In this document: piece after piece, positions 36,334 to 45,100 of the stretch | How positions within the stretch are numbered: position 1 is the first letter of the stretch | Layout: every line of letters starts with the position of its first letter | Source of the DNA: Streptomyces sp. ALI-76-A | GTDB lineage: Bacteria > Actinomycetota > Actinomycetes > Streptomycetales > Streptomycetaceae | Assembly: GCF_030287445.1 (NCBI RefSeq) | Contig: NZ_JASVWB010000002.1 | Location: 3,534,001-3,598,000 of the forward strand | Direction: 5' to 3' | DNA length: 64,000 nt | Translations under genes and position numbers: made by a program | The notes under the pieces: model-generated | Database searches by the model: none | Told to the model about the DNA's origin: nothing | Seen by the model: only the letters and a program-made list of their open reading frames with translations

Positions 36334-36414
36334 GGTGGGTGCCTCCTGTGTATGGCCGTACGGTGTCCTCGGGGGTTAACAGGAGGGGGTCCCCGCTTAT
36401 TCCGTCCCGATGGG

Positions 36415-36804
36415 TTCTCACGGCCACCGGGCGGGGTGGTGGGCGGGCGGCTTACGGCCTCCGGGGCCGGTGATGCGCGGGTGAGCGGTTCACGGCCACC
36501 GGGGCGCTGATGCGCGGGTGAGCGGTTCACGGACCGGACCGAGTGGTCCGCGGGTGAGCGGTTCACGGCCACCGGGCCGAGTGGTGCCTTGAGGCCACGG
36601 GCCAGAGTGGTGCGCGGGTGGGCGGCCCGCGCCACCTGGCCCGGTGATGCTCGGGCGGAGGCCTCAAGCCCACGGGCCCGGTGATGCGAGGGTGGCGGCC
36701 TCGGGGCCACCGGACCGGGTAACGCGCAAGTAGGCAGCCCACACCCACCGGACCGGGCAATGCGCGAGGGGGCGGCCCACGCCCACCGGGCCGGGTGAAG
36801 CGCG
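36415..36804. repeat. degenerate tandem repeats, about eleven units of 32-39 bp
   Basis: Successive units begin at about 36415, 36451, 36489, 36526, 36562, 36594, 36626, 36662, 36699, 36738 and 36776. Each is a variant of TTCACGGCCACCGGG followed by a CCGGTGATGCGCGGGTGAGCGG-like half (the half is shown here as separate parts: CCGGTGATGCG, CGGGTGAGCGG). Units drift in sequence from left to right. No reading frame is conserved, because unit lengths are not multiples of three. Confidence 0.85.
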
Positions 36805-37137
36805 GATGCGAGCCCCTGCCGGCCGAGGCGGAGCCGACCCGGCCCGGGACCGGACGGCCGTCAGCTGCCGCCCGCACCCCAACGCCCCACGACCACCGGA
36901 GTCAGGTGACCCGCCGATGCGAGCCCCTGCCGGCCGAGGCGGAGCCGACCCGGCCCGGGACCGGACGGCCCTCAGCTGCCGCCCGCACCCCAACGCCCCA
37001 CGACCACCGGAGTCGGATGACCCGCCGATGCGAGCCCCTGCCGACCGAGGCGGAGCCGACCCGGCCCGCGACCGGACGGCCCTCAGCTGCCGCCCGCGCC
37101 CCGGCGCCTCACGACCACCGGGGGCGGGCGTCCGGGG
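36805..37137. repeat. three near-identical 111 bp tandem repeats
   Basis: Units at 36805-36915, 36916-37026 and 37027-37137 differ at only a handful of positions; the third is the most diverged at its 3' end. The final ~37 bp of each unit (CCCACGACCACCGGAGTC...) resembles the 37 bp repeats just upstream, and 111 is three times 37, suggesting a higher-order unit grown from the shorter repeat. The array ends eight bases before the stop codon of the next gene. Confidence 0.92.
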
Positions 37138-37145
37138 CCGGACGT

Positions 37146-37877
37146 CTAGGCCTGGACGATGGGCTCCCTGGTGAAGAGCGTGCCCAGGGCCGGGGCGTTG
37201 ACCCGGCGGTCCGCCAGGCGCAGGGCCTCCCACACCGTGACCTGATTGGCCGTCAGCACCGGCTTGCCGAGTTCCTTCTCCAGGGCGGGTATGTGGGCCG
37301 CCGTGTGCAGGGCCGTGTCCGGGAGGAGCACCGCCTCCGCGTCCACGCTGTCGGCTTCCCGGGCCAGCGCGAACACCTCCTCCTGCCCCCAGGTCCCGAC
37401 CTCCGCCGCCGTGATGATCCCGGCGCCGCGGACCGCGGTCACCTCCACCCCGGCCGCCCGCAGGAACTCCGCGAACAGCGACGCCACGTCGTCGGGGTAG
37501 GTCGCGCCGACCGCCACCCGGCTCGCCCCCAACTCCCGCACCGCGTGCGCGAAGGCGAAGGACGTGGAGGAGGCCGGCATGCCCGCCGCCAGGGCGAGGG
37601 CGCGTACCTGCTCGTGGGCGCCCTCCCAGCCGTACACGAAACTGCCGCTGGTGCAGGCCCACACCACCGACTCCGCGCCGGACATCCGCAGTTCCCCGAC
37701 GCCCGCCGCGAGCCGCTCCGCGGAGCCCATCTCCAGCAGGGCGTCGACCCGGTGGGCGTCCTCACCCATGTCGGTGTGGACCAGGTCCAGCCGGACGTCG
37801 CTGCCGAGCAACTGCTCGATGCGCGGGTAGTCGTCCTCGGCGGAGTGGCCCGGATAGAGGAATCCCAGTGCGGTCAT
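37146..37877 (-). CDS. maleate-isomerase/Asp-Glu-racemase-family protein, second paralogue
   Basis: 243 residues from the ATG at 37877, which overlaps the stop of the upstream paralogue (ATGA). It has the two-lobed fold of maleate isomerases, arylmalonate decarboxylase and EutA: GFLYPGHSAEDDYP, first catalytic Cys75 in WACTSGSFVYG, and VTVWEALRLADRRV at the end. The second active-site Cys is replaced: where the partner has SCTN this protein has LPDTALHTA. It may therefore catalyse a different reaction or be a non-catalytic partner. By context (ehu transporter) an EutA-like role in ectoine use is possible. Confidence 0.8.
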   Translation of the reverse strand: MTALGFLYPGHSAEDDYPRIEQLLGSDVRLDLVHTDMGEDAHRVDALLEMGSAERLAAGVGELRMSGAESVVWACTSGSFVYGWEGAHEQVRALALAAGMPASSTSFAFAHAVRELGASRVAVGATYPDDVASLFAEFLRAAGVEVTAVRGAGIITAAEVGTWGQEEVFALAREADSVDAEAVLLPDTALHTAAHIPALEKELGKPVLTANQVTVWEALRLADRRVNAPALGTLFTREPIVQA

Positions 37878-38695
37878 GTCCAGCCTTCCTGCTGTTCTTC
37901 GTCCGGCAGTGCCGGTGCGTCCGGCAGTCCCGGAACGTCGGGCAGTGCGGGACCGAACCGTGCCGCCGGATCGATCAGCGCCTGGAACGGTCCCACCGCT
38001 CGGGTACCCAGTCGGCGCAGCGCCGCCCACATCGTGACCTGGTTGGCCGAGATCACCGGGATCCGCAGCTCCGCCTCCAGTTGGGGGATGACGTCGTACG
38101 TCGGCAGGTTGGTGCAGCTGATGAACAGCGCGTCGGCGCCGTCCCGGGCGGCCCGGCGGGCCATGTCCGCCACGTCCCGGTAGGGGACCTTCCAGATGTG
38201 CCTGGTCAGATCCATGTACGCGCACCCGGCGACCGTGACGCCCGCCTGCGCCACGTACTCCTCCAGGGCGCGGGTCACGGACACCGTGTACGGCGTCACC
38301 AGGGCCACCCGCCGTACGCCGAGTTCCGTGAGGGCCTCCAGCAGGGCGCCGGAGGTCGTCACCGACGGCAGCGCGCCCGACCGGGTCATCGCCTCGCACA
38401 TCGCCCGTTCCCCGGCGATGCCGCCGACGAAGCTGCCGGACGTGCAGGCGTAGGCCACCACCTCGGGCGTGACCGCGGTCAGCGTGCGCACCGCGTCGTG
38501 CAGGGTCTCGTGCTCGCTGACCAGCCGGGCCAGGTCGAGGCTGACCTCGACCGGGACGTACGGCGTCCGGGTCAGGTGCAGGGAGACCTCGTCGGGCACC
38601 CAGCGCCACAGCTCGCGGTCGAGGGCGAAGTCGAACGGGGCGACGACCCCGACACCGCGCTGAGGCCGTGGGCCCCCCAGAAAGGAAACGTCCAT
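37874..38695 (-). CDS. maleate-isomerase/EutA-like protein, first paralogue
   Basis: 273 residues from the ATG at 38695; a GTG at 38713 is possible but lacks a ribosome-binding site. Same family as the next gene, with both cysteines of the isomerase active site: Cys84 in YACTSGSFVGG and Cys194 in FISCTNLPTYDV. VISANQVTMWAALRRLG is the shared C-terminal block. The protein ends in a 25-residue Pro/Asp/Leu low-complexity tail. Members convert maleate to fumarate, racemise amino acids or take part in ectoine degradation (EutA). The substrate here is not fixed by sequence. Confidence 0.82.
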   Translation of the reverse strand: MDVSFLGGPRPQRGVGVVAPFDFALDRELWRWVPDEVSLHLTRTPYVPVEVSLDLARLVSEHETLHDAVRTLTAVTPEVVAYACTSGSFVGGIAGERAMCEAMTRSGALPSVTTSGALLEALTELGVRRVALVTPYTVSVTRALEEYVAQAGVTVAGCAYMDLTRHIWKVPYRDVADMARRAARDGADALFISCTNLPTYDVIPQLEAELRIPVISANQVTMWAALRRLGTRAVGPFQALIDPAARFGPALPDVPGLPDAPALPDEEQQEGWT

Positions 38696-38892
38696 GGCAG
38701 ACACCGGCCTCACGCTGAGGGACCAGGGGACAACGGACTGTGCGCATGCCCGTGTTGACGAAGGTAGGTTCGGGTGCGAGCGTGGTCAATCCGCCCTCGT
38801 GACGCCCGCGTCACGCCTCGGTCACCCGCTTGTGTCCGCCCACGTCAGACGGCCGTCACCGCCGGAGAACCGGCTTCCCGAATGGCTCGCAG

Positions 38893-39864
38893 ATGACCGC
38901 TCCCCCCTCCGGTCCCCCGCCCGTCCCCACCCTCCTGGTCCTGGACGCCGATCCGCTCCCCCGCCTCGGCAGGCTCACCGGCCGGGCCCGCGTGGAGCAC
39001 GTGGACGAGTCGACCCTCGCCGAGCGGCTTCCGCACGCGGACGTGCTGCTGGTGTGGGACTTCACCTCGCACGCGGTGCGCCGCGCCTGGCCCGGTGCGG
39101 GGCCGCGACCGCGCTGGGTGCACACGGCGAGCGCCGGCGTCGACCATCTGATGTGCCCCGAACTCGCCGCGTCCGACACCGTGGTGACGAACGCGCGCGG
39201 TGTCTTCGACCAGCCGATCGCCGAGTACGTCGCCGCGCTGGTCCTGTCGATGGCCAAGGACCTGCCGCGGACCTGGGAGTTGCAGCGGCGCGGGACCTGG
39301 CTCCACCGTGAGTCGCAGCGGGTGGCGGGCACCCGCGCGTGCGTCGTCGGGGCCGGGCCCATCGGCCGGGCGATCGTCGCCACGCTCAAGGCGCTCGGCG
39401 TCACCGCCGCGCTCGTCGGCCGCACCCCGCGCACCGGCGTGCACGGCCCCGACGACCTGGACCGGCTGATGGCCGGGGCGGACTGGGTGATCGCGGCGGC
39501 GCCGCTCACGGACCGGACCCACGGCATGTTCGACGCCCGCCGCTTCGGCGTGATGCAGCCCTCCGCCCGCTTCATCAACATCGGCCGGGGACAGCTGGTC
39601 GTGCAGGAGGCCCTGGTCGAGGCGCTGACCAAGCGGTGGATCGCGGGCGCGGCCCTGGACGTCTTCGAGCACGAGCCCCTCACGCCGGACAGCGGGCTGT
39701 GGCGGGTGCCGAACCTGATCGTGTCCCCGCACATGAGCGGCGACACCGTCGGCTGGCGGGACGAACTGGCCGCCCAGTTCGTGGAGTTCTACGAGCGCTG
39801 GGAGGCCGGCCGGTCGCTGCCGAACGTGGTGGACAAGAAGCGCGGGTACGTACCCGGACACTGA
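38893..39864 (+). CDS. D-2-hydroxyacid dehydrogenase
   Basis: 323 residues from the ATG at 38893. NAD(P)-dependent oxidoreductase of the D-isomer family: nucleotide-binding GAGPIGRAIVATLKALG, substrate-side WVHTASAGVDHLM, catalytic Arg region FINIGRGQLVVQEAL, and His in IVSPHMSGDT. It interconverts a 2-oxoacid and a D-2-hydroxyacid in the cytoplasm. It is 19 bp upstream of the amidase on the same strand and divergent from the isomerase pair, which suggests one catabolic route. The substrate is unknown. Confidence 0.9.
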   Translation: MTAPPSGPPPVPTLLVLDADPLPRLGRLTGRARVEHVDESTLAERLPHADVLLVWDFTSHAVRRAWPGAGPRPRWVHTASAGVDHLMCPELAASDTVVTNARGVFDQPIAEYVAALVLSMAKDLPRTWELQRRGTWLHRESQRVAGTRACVVGAGPIGRAIVATLKALGVTAALVGRTPRTGVHGPDDLDRLMAGADWVIAAAPLTDRTHGMFDARRFGVMQPSARFINIGRGQLVVQEALVEALTKRWIAGAALDVFEHEPLTPDSGLWRVPNLIVSPHMSGDTVGWRDELAAQFVEFYERWEAGRSLPNVVDKKRGYVPGH

Positions 39865-39883
39865 CGTCCTACGGAGGGGCCGG

Positions 39884-41275
39884 ATGACGCAGTTCGACGA
39901 ACTCACCGCACTGCAACTCCTCGACGGCTACCGCGCGGGCGACTTCAGCCCCGTGGAGGCGACCCGCGCGGCCCTGGACCGCGCGGAGGCGGTCCAGCCG
40001 GCGGTGAACGCCTTCGTCCGCCTCTTCGCGGACGAGGCCCTCGCGCGGGCGCGGGCGTCCGAGGACCGGTGGCGGCGCGGGGAACCGGCGGGGCTGGTGG
40101 ACGGTGTCCCGGTCACGGTGAAGGACATCCTGCTGCTGCGGGGCGCGCCGACCCTCAAGGGCTCCAGGACGATCTCGGAGCGGGGCCCGTGGGACGAGGA
40201 CGCCCCGTCCGTGGCCCGGCTGCGCGAGCACGGCGCCGTCTTCCTCGGCAAGACCACGACCCCGGAGTTCGGCTGGAAGGGCGTCACGGACTCCCCGCTG
40301 TCCGGCGTGACCCGCAACCCGCACGACCCGACCCGTACCGCGGGCGGCTCCAGCGGCGGCGCGGCGGCGGCCGTGGCCCTCGGCGCGGGCCCGCTCGCGC
40401 TGGGCACCGACGGCGGCGGCAGCGTCCGTATCCCGGCCGCGTTCTGCGGGATCTTCGCCCTGAAACCGACGTACGGCCGGGTGCCGCTGTACCCGGCGAG
40501 CGCGTTCGGCACCCTCGCCCACGTGGGCCCGATGGCCCGGGACGCGGCGGACGCGGCGCTGCTCCTCGACGTCATCGGTGTCCCCGACTCCCGCGACTGG
40601 TCGGCGCTCGCGCCCGCCTCCGGCCCGTTCTCGGCGGGCCTGTCCGGCGGGGTGCGGGGGCTCAGGATCGCCTACTCGCCGTCCCTCGGCGGGCAGGTGG
40701 CGGTGCGGCCGGCGGTCGCGGCGGCGGTACGGCGGGCCGTGGAGCGGCTGGCGGACCTCGGCGCGTACGTCACCGAGGCCGACCCGGACGTCACCGACCC
40801 GGTGGACGCCTTCCACACCCTGTGGTTCAGCGGCGCGGCCCGGGTGACCCAGCACCTCGGGCCGCGGCAGCGGGAGTCGCTCGACCCGGGGCTGCGGGAG
40901 ATCCGCGACCGGGGCGCCCGGTACAGCGCCCTCGACTACCTGGCCGCGGTCGACGTCCGGATGGAGCTGGGCCGCCGGATGGGCCGCTTCCACGACTTCT
41001 ACGACCTGCTGGTCACCCCGACCCTCCCGATCACCGCGTTCGAGGCGGGCGCCGAGGTCCCCAAGGGCTCCGGCCACCGCCGCTGGACGGGCTGGACGCC
41101 GTTCACGTACCCCTTCAACCTGACCCAGCAGCCGGCGGTCTCCGTCCCGGTGGGGACGGACGGCGACGGGCTGCCCATCGGTCTCCAGCTCGTGGCCGCC
41201 CGCCACCGTGACGACCTCGTGCTGCGCGCGGCGCACGCGCTGGACGAGGCGGGGGTCACACCCGCCGGAAGCTGA
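39884..41275 (+). CDS. amidase (amidase-signature family)
   Basis: 463 residues. The Ser-cisSer-Lys triad is visible: Lys in PVTVKDILLL, cis-Ser in AGGSSGGAAAAVALG and the nucleophile Ser in DGGGSVRIPAAFCG. Hydrolyses a carboxamide to acid and ammonia; cytoplasmic. The ATG follows ACGGAGGGG. Grouped with a hydroxyacid dehydrogenase and an ectoine-type transporter it may act on an amide or N-acyl intermediate. It is not obviously GatA, since no gatB/gatC are present. The 3' end overlaps the convergent DUF3830 gene by 20 bp. Confidence 0.9.
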   Translation: MTQFDELTALQLLDGYRAGDFSPVEATRAALDRAEAVQPAVNAFVRLFADEALARARASEDRWRRGEPAGLVDGVPVTVKDILLLRGAPTLKGSRTISERGPWDEDAPSVARLREHGAVFLGKTTTPEFGWKGVTDSPLSGVTRNPHDPTRTAGGSSGGAAAAVALGAGPLALGTDGGGSVRIPAAFCGIFALKPTYGRVPLYPASAFGTLAHVGPMARDAADAALLLDVIGVPDSRDWSALAPASGPFSAGLSGGVRGLRIAYSPSLGGQVAVRPAVAAAVRRAVERLADLGAYVTEADPDVTDPVDAFHTLWFSGAARVTQHLGPRQRESLDPGLREIRDRGARYSALDYLAAVDVRMELGRRMGRFHDFYDLLVTPTLPITAFEAGAEVPKGSGHRRWTGWTPFTYPFNLTQQPAVSVPVGTDGDGLPIGLQLVAARHRDDLVLRAAHALDEAGVTPAGS

Positions 41276-41750
41276 GCGTCTCCCCGGCCGCCCCGGTCCG
41301 CCACAGGTCGTTGCACGCCTCCGCCATCGCGTCGAGGCCCTCGGTCACCTGGCCCCAGACGATGCCGGGGACCCAGCCCACGTCCGCGTTGAGCAGCAGG
41401 TTGTTGCGTTCGTAGAAGAGGGCGAGGTCGACGACGGTGGTGCCGGGGCGTACGTCGGCGCCGTAGCCGTACGCCTTGGTGCCCAGTTCCGCGCCCGCGA
41501 AGGAGAAATAGCAGAGGTCGCCGGGGATGGGGGTGACCGTCGGGTTCTCCAGCGGCGGCTCCTTCTCGGCGAACGGCGGGAAGAGGGCGTAGATCTCGTT
41601 GCGCGCGTACTTCGCGTGGTAGACGTCGCCGCCCAGCGGAAGGGCGTCCCACACCGCGGCGCAGGTGCGCGGCGCCCGCTCGTCGAGCAGTGTCGCCGTG
41701 CAGTGGACTCCCCTCCTGAGCAGGGAGACTTCGATGTGACGGTCGGCCAT
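41256..41750 (-). CDS. DUF3830 cyclophilin-like protein
   Basis: 164 residues from the ATG at 41750. All-beta protein resembling the cyclophilin-like DUF3830 family (CTATLLDERAPRTCAAVWDALP, GDLCYFSF, VVDLALFYERNNLLLN). In other actinobacteria and proteobacteria such genes accompany ectoine/hydroxyectoine or amide catabolic clusters; that association is from memory. Function unknown. It is divergent from ehuB and overlaps the amidase end. Confidence 0.75.
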   Translation of the reverse strand: MADRHIEVSLLRRGVHCTATLLDERAPRTCAAVWDALPLGGDVYHAKYARNEIYALFPPFAEKEPPLENPTVTPIPGDLCYFSFAGAELGTKAYGYGADVRPGTTVVDLALFYERNNLLLNADVGWVPGIVWGQVTEGLDAMAEACNDLWRTGAAGETLSFRRV

Positions 41751-41935
41751 TCGGCCTCCTGTGCGGGTGCTGACGGTGGCGGTCGGGTTCCCTCCAGCAG
41801 AACACCTCCCCCGGTATGCGCGGGTGGTCACCGCCCGATATCGCCACACGCCCTCCACATCCACCGCCCCGGACCCCCGGTATGGCGGTGACCCGCCGGG
41901 GTAGGCGCGCGCCCATGGCTCCACCACAGGCGTAC

Positions 41936-42841
41936 ATGACAGGAAGCAACCGAAGAGGACTCCGCCGCCGCTCGCTGCTCGCCGGGGCGGCGGCGGTGGG
42001 CGCGGCGGGCACGCTGGGCACCGCCGGATGCGCGCGGGTCGACGTCACCGGGGCGACCGACGGCGGTCATCTCCTGGACGACCTGCGCCGCAAGGGCACC
42101 GTGCGCATGGGCATAGCGAGCGAGCCCCCCTACGCCTCCATCGACTCCCAGGGGAAGCTCACCGGCGAGGCGCCGGCCGTCTCCCGGACCGTCTTCCAGC
42201 GGCTGGGCGTCAAGGACTTCGAACCGGTACCGGTCGAGTTCGGCTCCCTCGTCCCCGGGCTGCTCTCCTTCCAGTTCGATGTGATCGTCGCGGGCATGTT
42301 CATCAACAAGAGCCGCTGCCAGGCGGTCCTCTTCTCCGACCCGGACTACGAGTCGAAGGACGGGTTCCTCGTCCCCAAGGGCAACCCGGACGGGATCACG
42401 TCCTACCAGGACGTCGCCGAGCAGGGCCTGCGCATGGGAACCGGCGTCGGTTACGCCGAGTTCGACTACGCCGTGGCCAACGGCGTGAAGGAGAGCGGCA
42501 TCCAGACCTACGGCGACCAGATCGCCGGCATGGAGGCGCTCGAGGCGGGGCGTATCGACTGCTTCGCGGGTACGGCCCTCACCATGATCGAGGCCCTCAG
42601 GACCGGCGCCCACCCCAAGGTGGGGATGACCGATCCGTTCACTCCGGAGGTCGACGGCAAGCCGCAGCGGGACGGCGGCGGTTACGGCTTCCGGCTGGGC
42701 GAGACCGCCCTGCGGGACGCCTTCAACCGTGAGCTGCGGAAGATGAAACAGAGCGGCGAACTCCTGCGGATCGCCAAGCCCTTCGGCTTCACCGAGGAGT
42801 TCATGACGGATCTGACCGCAGAGGAGCTCTGCAAGAAATGA
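41936..42841 (+). CDS. ehuB: EhuB-like substrate-binding lipoprotein of an amino-acid/ectoine ABC importer
   Basis: 301 residues from the ATG at 41936; in-frame ATGs at 41882 and 41915 would add a less plausible leader. A twin-arginine-type start (RRRSLLAGAA) leads to lipobox GTAGC (Cys32). The type-II solute-binding domain (SBP_bac_3) contains VRMGIASEPPYASID, DVIVAGMFINKSRCQAVLFS and GTALTMIEALRTG, very like ectoine/hydroxyectoine-binding EhuB. It probably captures ectoines or a related small zwitterion. First gene of ehuBCDA. Confidence 0.8.
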   Translation: MTGSNRRGLRRRSLLAGAAAVGAAGTLGTAGCARVDVTGATDGGHLLDDLRRKGTVRMGIASEPPYASIDSQGKLTGEAPAVSRTVFQRLGVKDFEPVPVEFGSLVPGLLSFQFDVIVAGMFINKSRCQAVLFSDPDYESKDGFLVPKGNPDGITSYQDVAEQGLRMGTGVGYAEFDYAVANGVKESGIQTYGDQIAGMEALEAGRIDCFAGTALTMIEALRTGAHPKVGMTDPFTPEVDGKPQRDGGGYGFRLGETALRDAFNRELRKMKQSGELLRIAKPFGFTEEFMTDLTAEELCKK

Positions 42842-43566
42842 CCGGGCCTCTGTGGGAACTCCTGTTCAAAGGCGCGTGGATCACCGTCCAGCTGATGGTC
42901 TACAGCGCGGTGCTCGCGGCCGCCGTCGCCTTCGGCATCGGCATGGCACGCACCTCACGCCTGTGGATCGTCCGCTTCCTGTCCGGTGTCTACGTGGAGT
43001 TCTTCCGCGGCACCTCGGCGCTGGTGCTGATGTTCTGGCTGTTCTTCGCGCTGCCCCTGCTCGGCTGGCAGCTCGCCGGCATCTGGGCGGGCACCCTCGC
43101 CCTCGGCCTCTCCTACGGCGCCTACGGCTCCGAGGTGGTGCGCGGCGCGCTCCAGTCGGTGGCACCCGCGCAGCGCGAGGCGGCGATCGCGCTGAGCTTC
43201 ACGCCCTGGCAGCGGATGCGGAAGGTGATCCTGCCGCAGGCGGTGCCGGAGATGATGCCGCCGTTCAACAACCTGCTGATCGAGCTGCTCAAGGGCACCG
43301 CGCTGGCCTCCCTGCTGTCCATCGGCGAACTCACCTTCCAGGCCAAGCTCGCCCGGCTCTCCACCGGGGAGAGCGCCCAGGTCTACGGGATCATCCTGGT
43401 GATGTACTTCGTGATCGCGTTCGTCGTCACCCGGGTCATGCGGGTGCTGGAGCGCCGCGCCAAGGCGTCGATCGGCCAGGCACCGAAGACGGGCGGCTGG
43501 TTCTCTCGCCGGCTGTCCGTCTCCAGGCAGAGCGCCCAGCCGTCCGCCGTCGGAGGTGGCCACTGA
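42838..43566 (+). CDS. ehuC: EhuC-like ABC permease subunit
   Basis: 242 residues; the ATG overlaps the ehuB stop (ATGA). His/Glu/Gln-type amino-acid permease with about five membrane helices, the N-terminal WITVQLMVYSAVLAAAVAFGIG helix, conserved EFFRGTSALVLMFWLFF and the EAA loop REAAIALSFTPWQRMRKVILP. Forms the channel with EhuD. A ~30-residue polar C-terminal tail is not typical and overlaps the start of ehuD by one base. Confidence 0.85.
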   Translation: MTGPLWELLFKGAWITVQLMVYSAVLAAAVAFGIGMARTSRLWIVRFLSGVYVEFFRGTSALVLMFWLFFALPLLGWQLAGIWAGTLALGLSYGAYGSEVVRGALQSVAPAQREAAIALSFTPWQRMRKVILPQAVPEMMPPFNNLLIELLKGTALASLLSIGELTFQAKLARLSTGESAQVYGIILVMYFVIAFVVTRVMRVLERRAKASIGQAPKTGGWFSRRLSVSRQSAQPSAVGGGH

Positions 43567-44219
43567 TGAACACCTGGTCATGGGATTACGTCGGCGACAT
43601 CATGCCGCAGCTCCTCGACGGGCTGTGGATCACCGTCCAGGCGACGCTGCTCGGCTCACTGGTGGCCTTCGCCCTCGGTCTGGTGTGGGCGATGGCACTG
43701 CGCTCACCGTCCCGCTGGGTGACCTGGCCGGTCGGTGTCCTCGTCGAGTTCGTCCGCAACACGCCCCTGCTGGTGCAGCTGTTCTTCCTGTTCTTCGTCC
43801 TGCCGGGCTGGGGGCTGACCTTCGGGGCGCTGACCACCGGTGTCATCGGCCTGGGACTGCACTACTCGACGTACACCGCCGAGGTCTACCGCGCCGGTAT
43901 CGACGCGGTCCCGAAGGGCCAGTGGGAGGCGGCCACCGCACTGAGTCTCCCGCGCGGGCGCACCTGGCTCGCCGTCATCCTGCCGCAGGCCTTCCGGCGG
44001 GTGGTGCCCGCCCTCGGCAACTATGTGATCGCGATGTTCAAGGACACGCCGATGCTCTCGGCCATCACCGTGGCCGACATGCTCTTCGAGGCCAACAGCA
44101 TCGGCGCGACCACCTTCGACTACATGGAGCCAATCACCGTCGTCGGTGTGCTCTTCATCGTGATCTCGTATCCCACCTCTGTCCTTCTGCGAGTCCTGGA
44201 GCGTCGCCTTGTCCGCTGA
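43566..44219 (+). CDS. ehuD: EhuD-like ABC permease subunit
   Basis: 217 residues from the ATG at 43566, sharing a base with the ehuC stop (TGATG). Same family as EhuC: WITVQATLLGSLVAFALGLVW, EFVRNTPLLVQLFFLFFVLP and EAA loop EAATALSLPRGRTWLAVILP. Pairs with EhuC in the inner-membrane channel. Its end overlaps ehuA by 11 bp. Confidence 0.85.
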   Translation: MNTWSWDYVGDIMPQLLDGLWITVQATLLGSLVAFALGLVWAMALRSPSRWVTWPVGVLVEFVRNTPLLVQLFFLFFVLPGWGLTFGALTTGVIGLGLHYSTYTAEVYRAGIDAVPKGQWEAATALSLPRGRTWLAVILPQAFRRVVPALGNYVIAMFKDTPMLSAITVADMLFEANSIGATTFDYMEPITVVGVLFIVISYPTSVLLRVLERRLVR

Positions 44220-45024
44220 CAGCAGCCTCTCGAAAGAAACCGGCAACCCCGCGGTGGACGGCAGCGAGCTGATCCGCTTCGACAAGGTCACCAAGCGTTT
44301 CGGTACCAACACCGTGCTGGACTCGCTGGACTTCACCGTCTCCTCCGGAAAGCACGTCACGCTGATCGGCCCCTCGGGCTCGGGCAAGACGACGATCCTG
44401 AGGCTGCTGATGACCCTGGCCACGCCCGACGAGGGCACCATCAGGGTCGGCGGCGAGTACCTCACGCACGAGGAGCGCGCCGGCAAGCTCGTGCCGGCCG
44501 GCGAGAAGCACGTCCGCGAGGTCCGCAAGAACATCGGCATGGTGTTCCAGCAGTTCAACCTCTTCCCCAACATGAAGGTCATGCGGAACATCACCGAGGC
44601 CCCGGTGCACGTCCTCGGCCTGTCCGGGGACGAGGCCGAGGAGCGGGCCCGCGGGCTGCTCGACCTGGTCGGCCTGACCGAGCACGCGGACAAGTACCCG
44701 ACCCAGCTGTCCGGCGGCCAGCAGCAGCGCGTCGCCATCGCCCGCGCCCTCGCCATGCGCCCCCAGGTCCTGCTGCTCGACGAGGTCACCTCCGCGCTCG
44801 ACCCCGAACTGGTGGCCGGGGTGCTGGACGTCCTGCGGGACATCGCGCACACGACGGACATCACGATGCTCGTCGTCACCCACGAGATGAACTTCGCCCG
44901 CGACATCTCCGACGACGTCCTGATGTTCGACGGGGGCCGGGTGATCGAGTCCGGTTCACCCCAGAAGATGTTCACCGAACCCGATCACGAGCGCACCCGG
45001 CAGTTCCTGAGCGCCGTGCTCTGA
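44209..45024 (+). CDS. ehuA: EhuA-like ABC ATP-binding protein
   Basis: 271 residues starting at a TTG (44209) behind GGAG, inside the end of ehuD. Complete ABC ATPase: Walker A GPSGSGKTT, Q-loop FQQFNLFPNM, signature LSGGQQQRVAIARAL, Walker B LLLDEVTSALDPE and switch His in VVTHEMNF. Powers the EhuCD channel. The ~30-residue N-terminal extension before the first strand is longer than usual; an internal start is not excluded. Confidence 0.88.
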   Translation: MSADSSLSKETGNPAVDGSELIRFDKVTKRFGTNTVLDSLDFTVSSGKHVTLIGPSGSGKTTILRLLMTLATPDEGTIRVGGEYLTHEERAGKLVPAGEKHVREVRKNIGMVFQQFNLFPNMKVMRNITEAPVHVLGLSGDEAEERARGLLDLVGLTEHADKYPTQLSGGQQQRVAIARALAMRPQVLLLDEVTSALDPELVAGVLDVLRDIAHTTDITMLVVTHEMNFARDISDDVLMFDGGRVIESGSPQKMFTEPDHERTRQFLSAVL

Positions 45025-45100
45025 ACGCCGGCGGCGCCCCGGGGCCCCGGGGCGGGCGGGCCGGACGGGCCCGCGCCGGGGCGCACCGTCCCACTGCCGC

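Noticed and set aside
36415..37137. Possible CRISPR array in the repeat block
   Set aside because: Repeats are contiguous with no unique spacers of regular length, unit lengths vary, and no cas genes are nearby.
36795..37140. Open frame through the 111 bp repeats giving a 37-residue repeat peptide
   Set aside because: Frame is open only because 111 is a multiple of three; it lacks a ribosome-binding site, runs antisense into the isomerase genes, and all frames look equally repetitive.
39884..41275. Amidase as GatA of the Glu-tRNA amidotransferase
   Set aside because: No gatB or gatC nearby, and the context is catabolic with a transporter.
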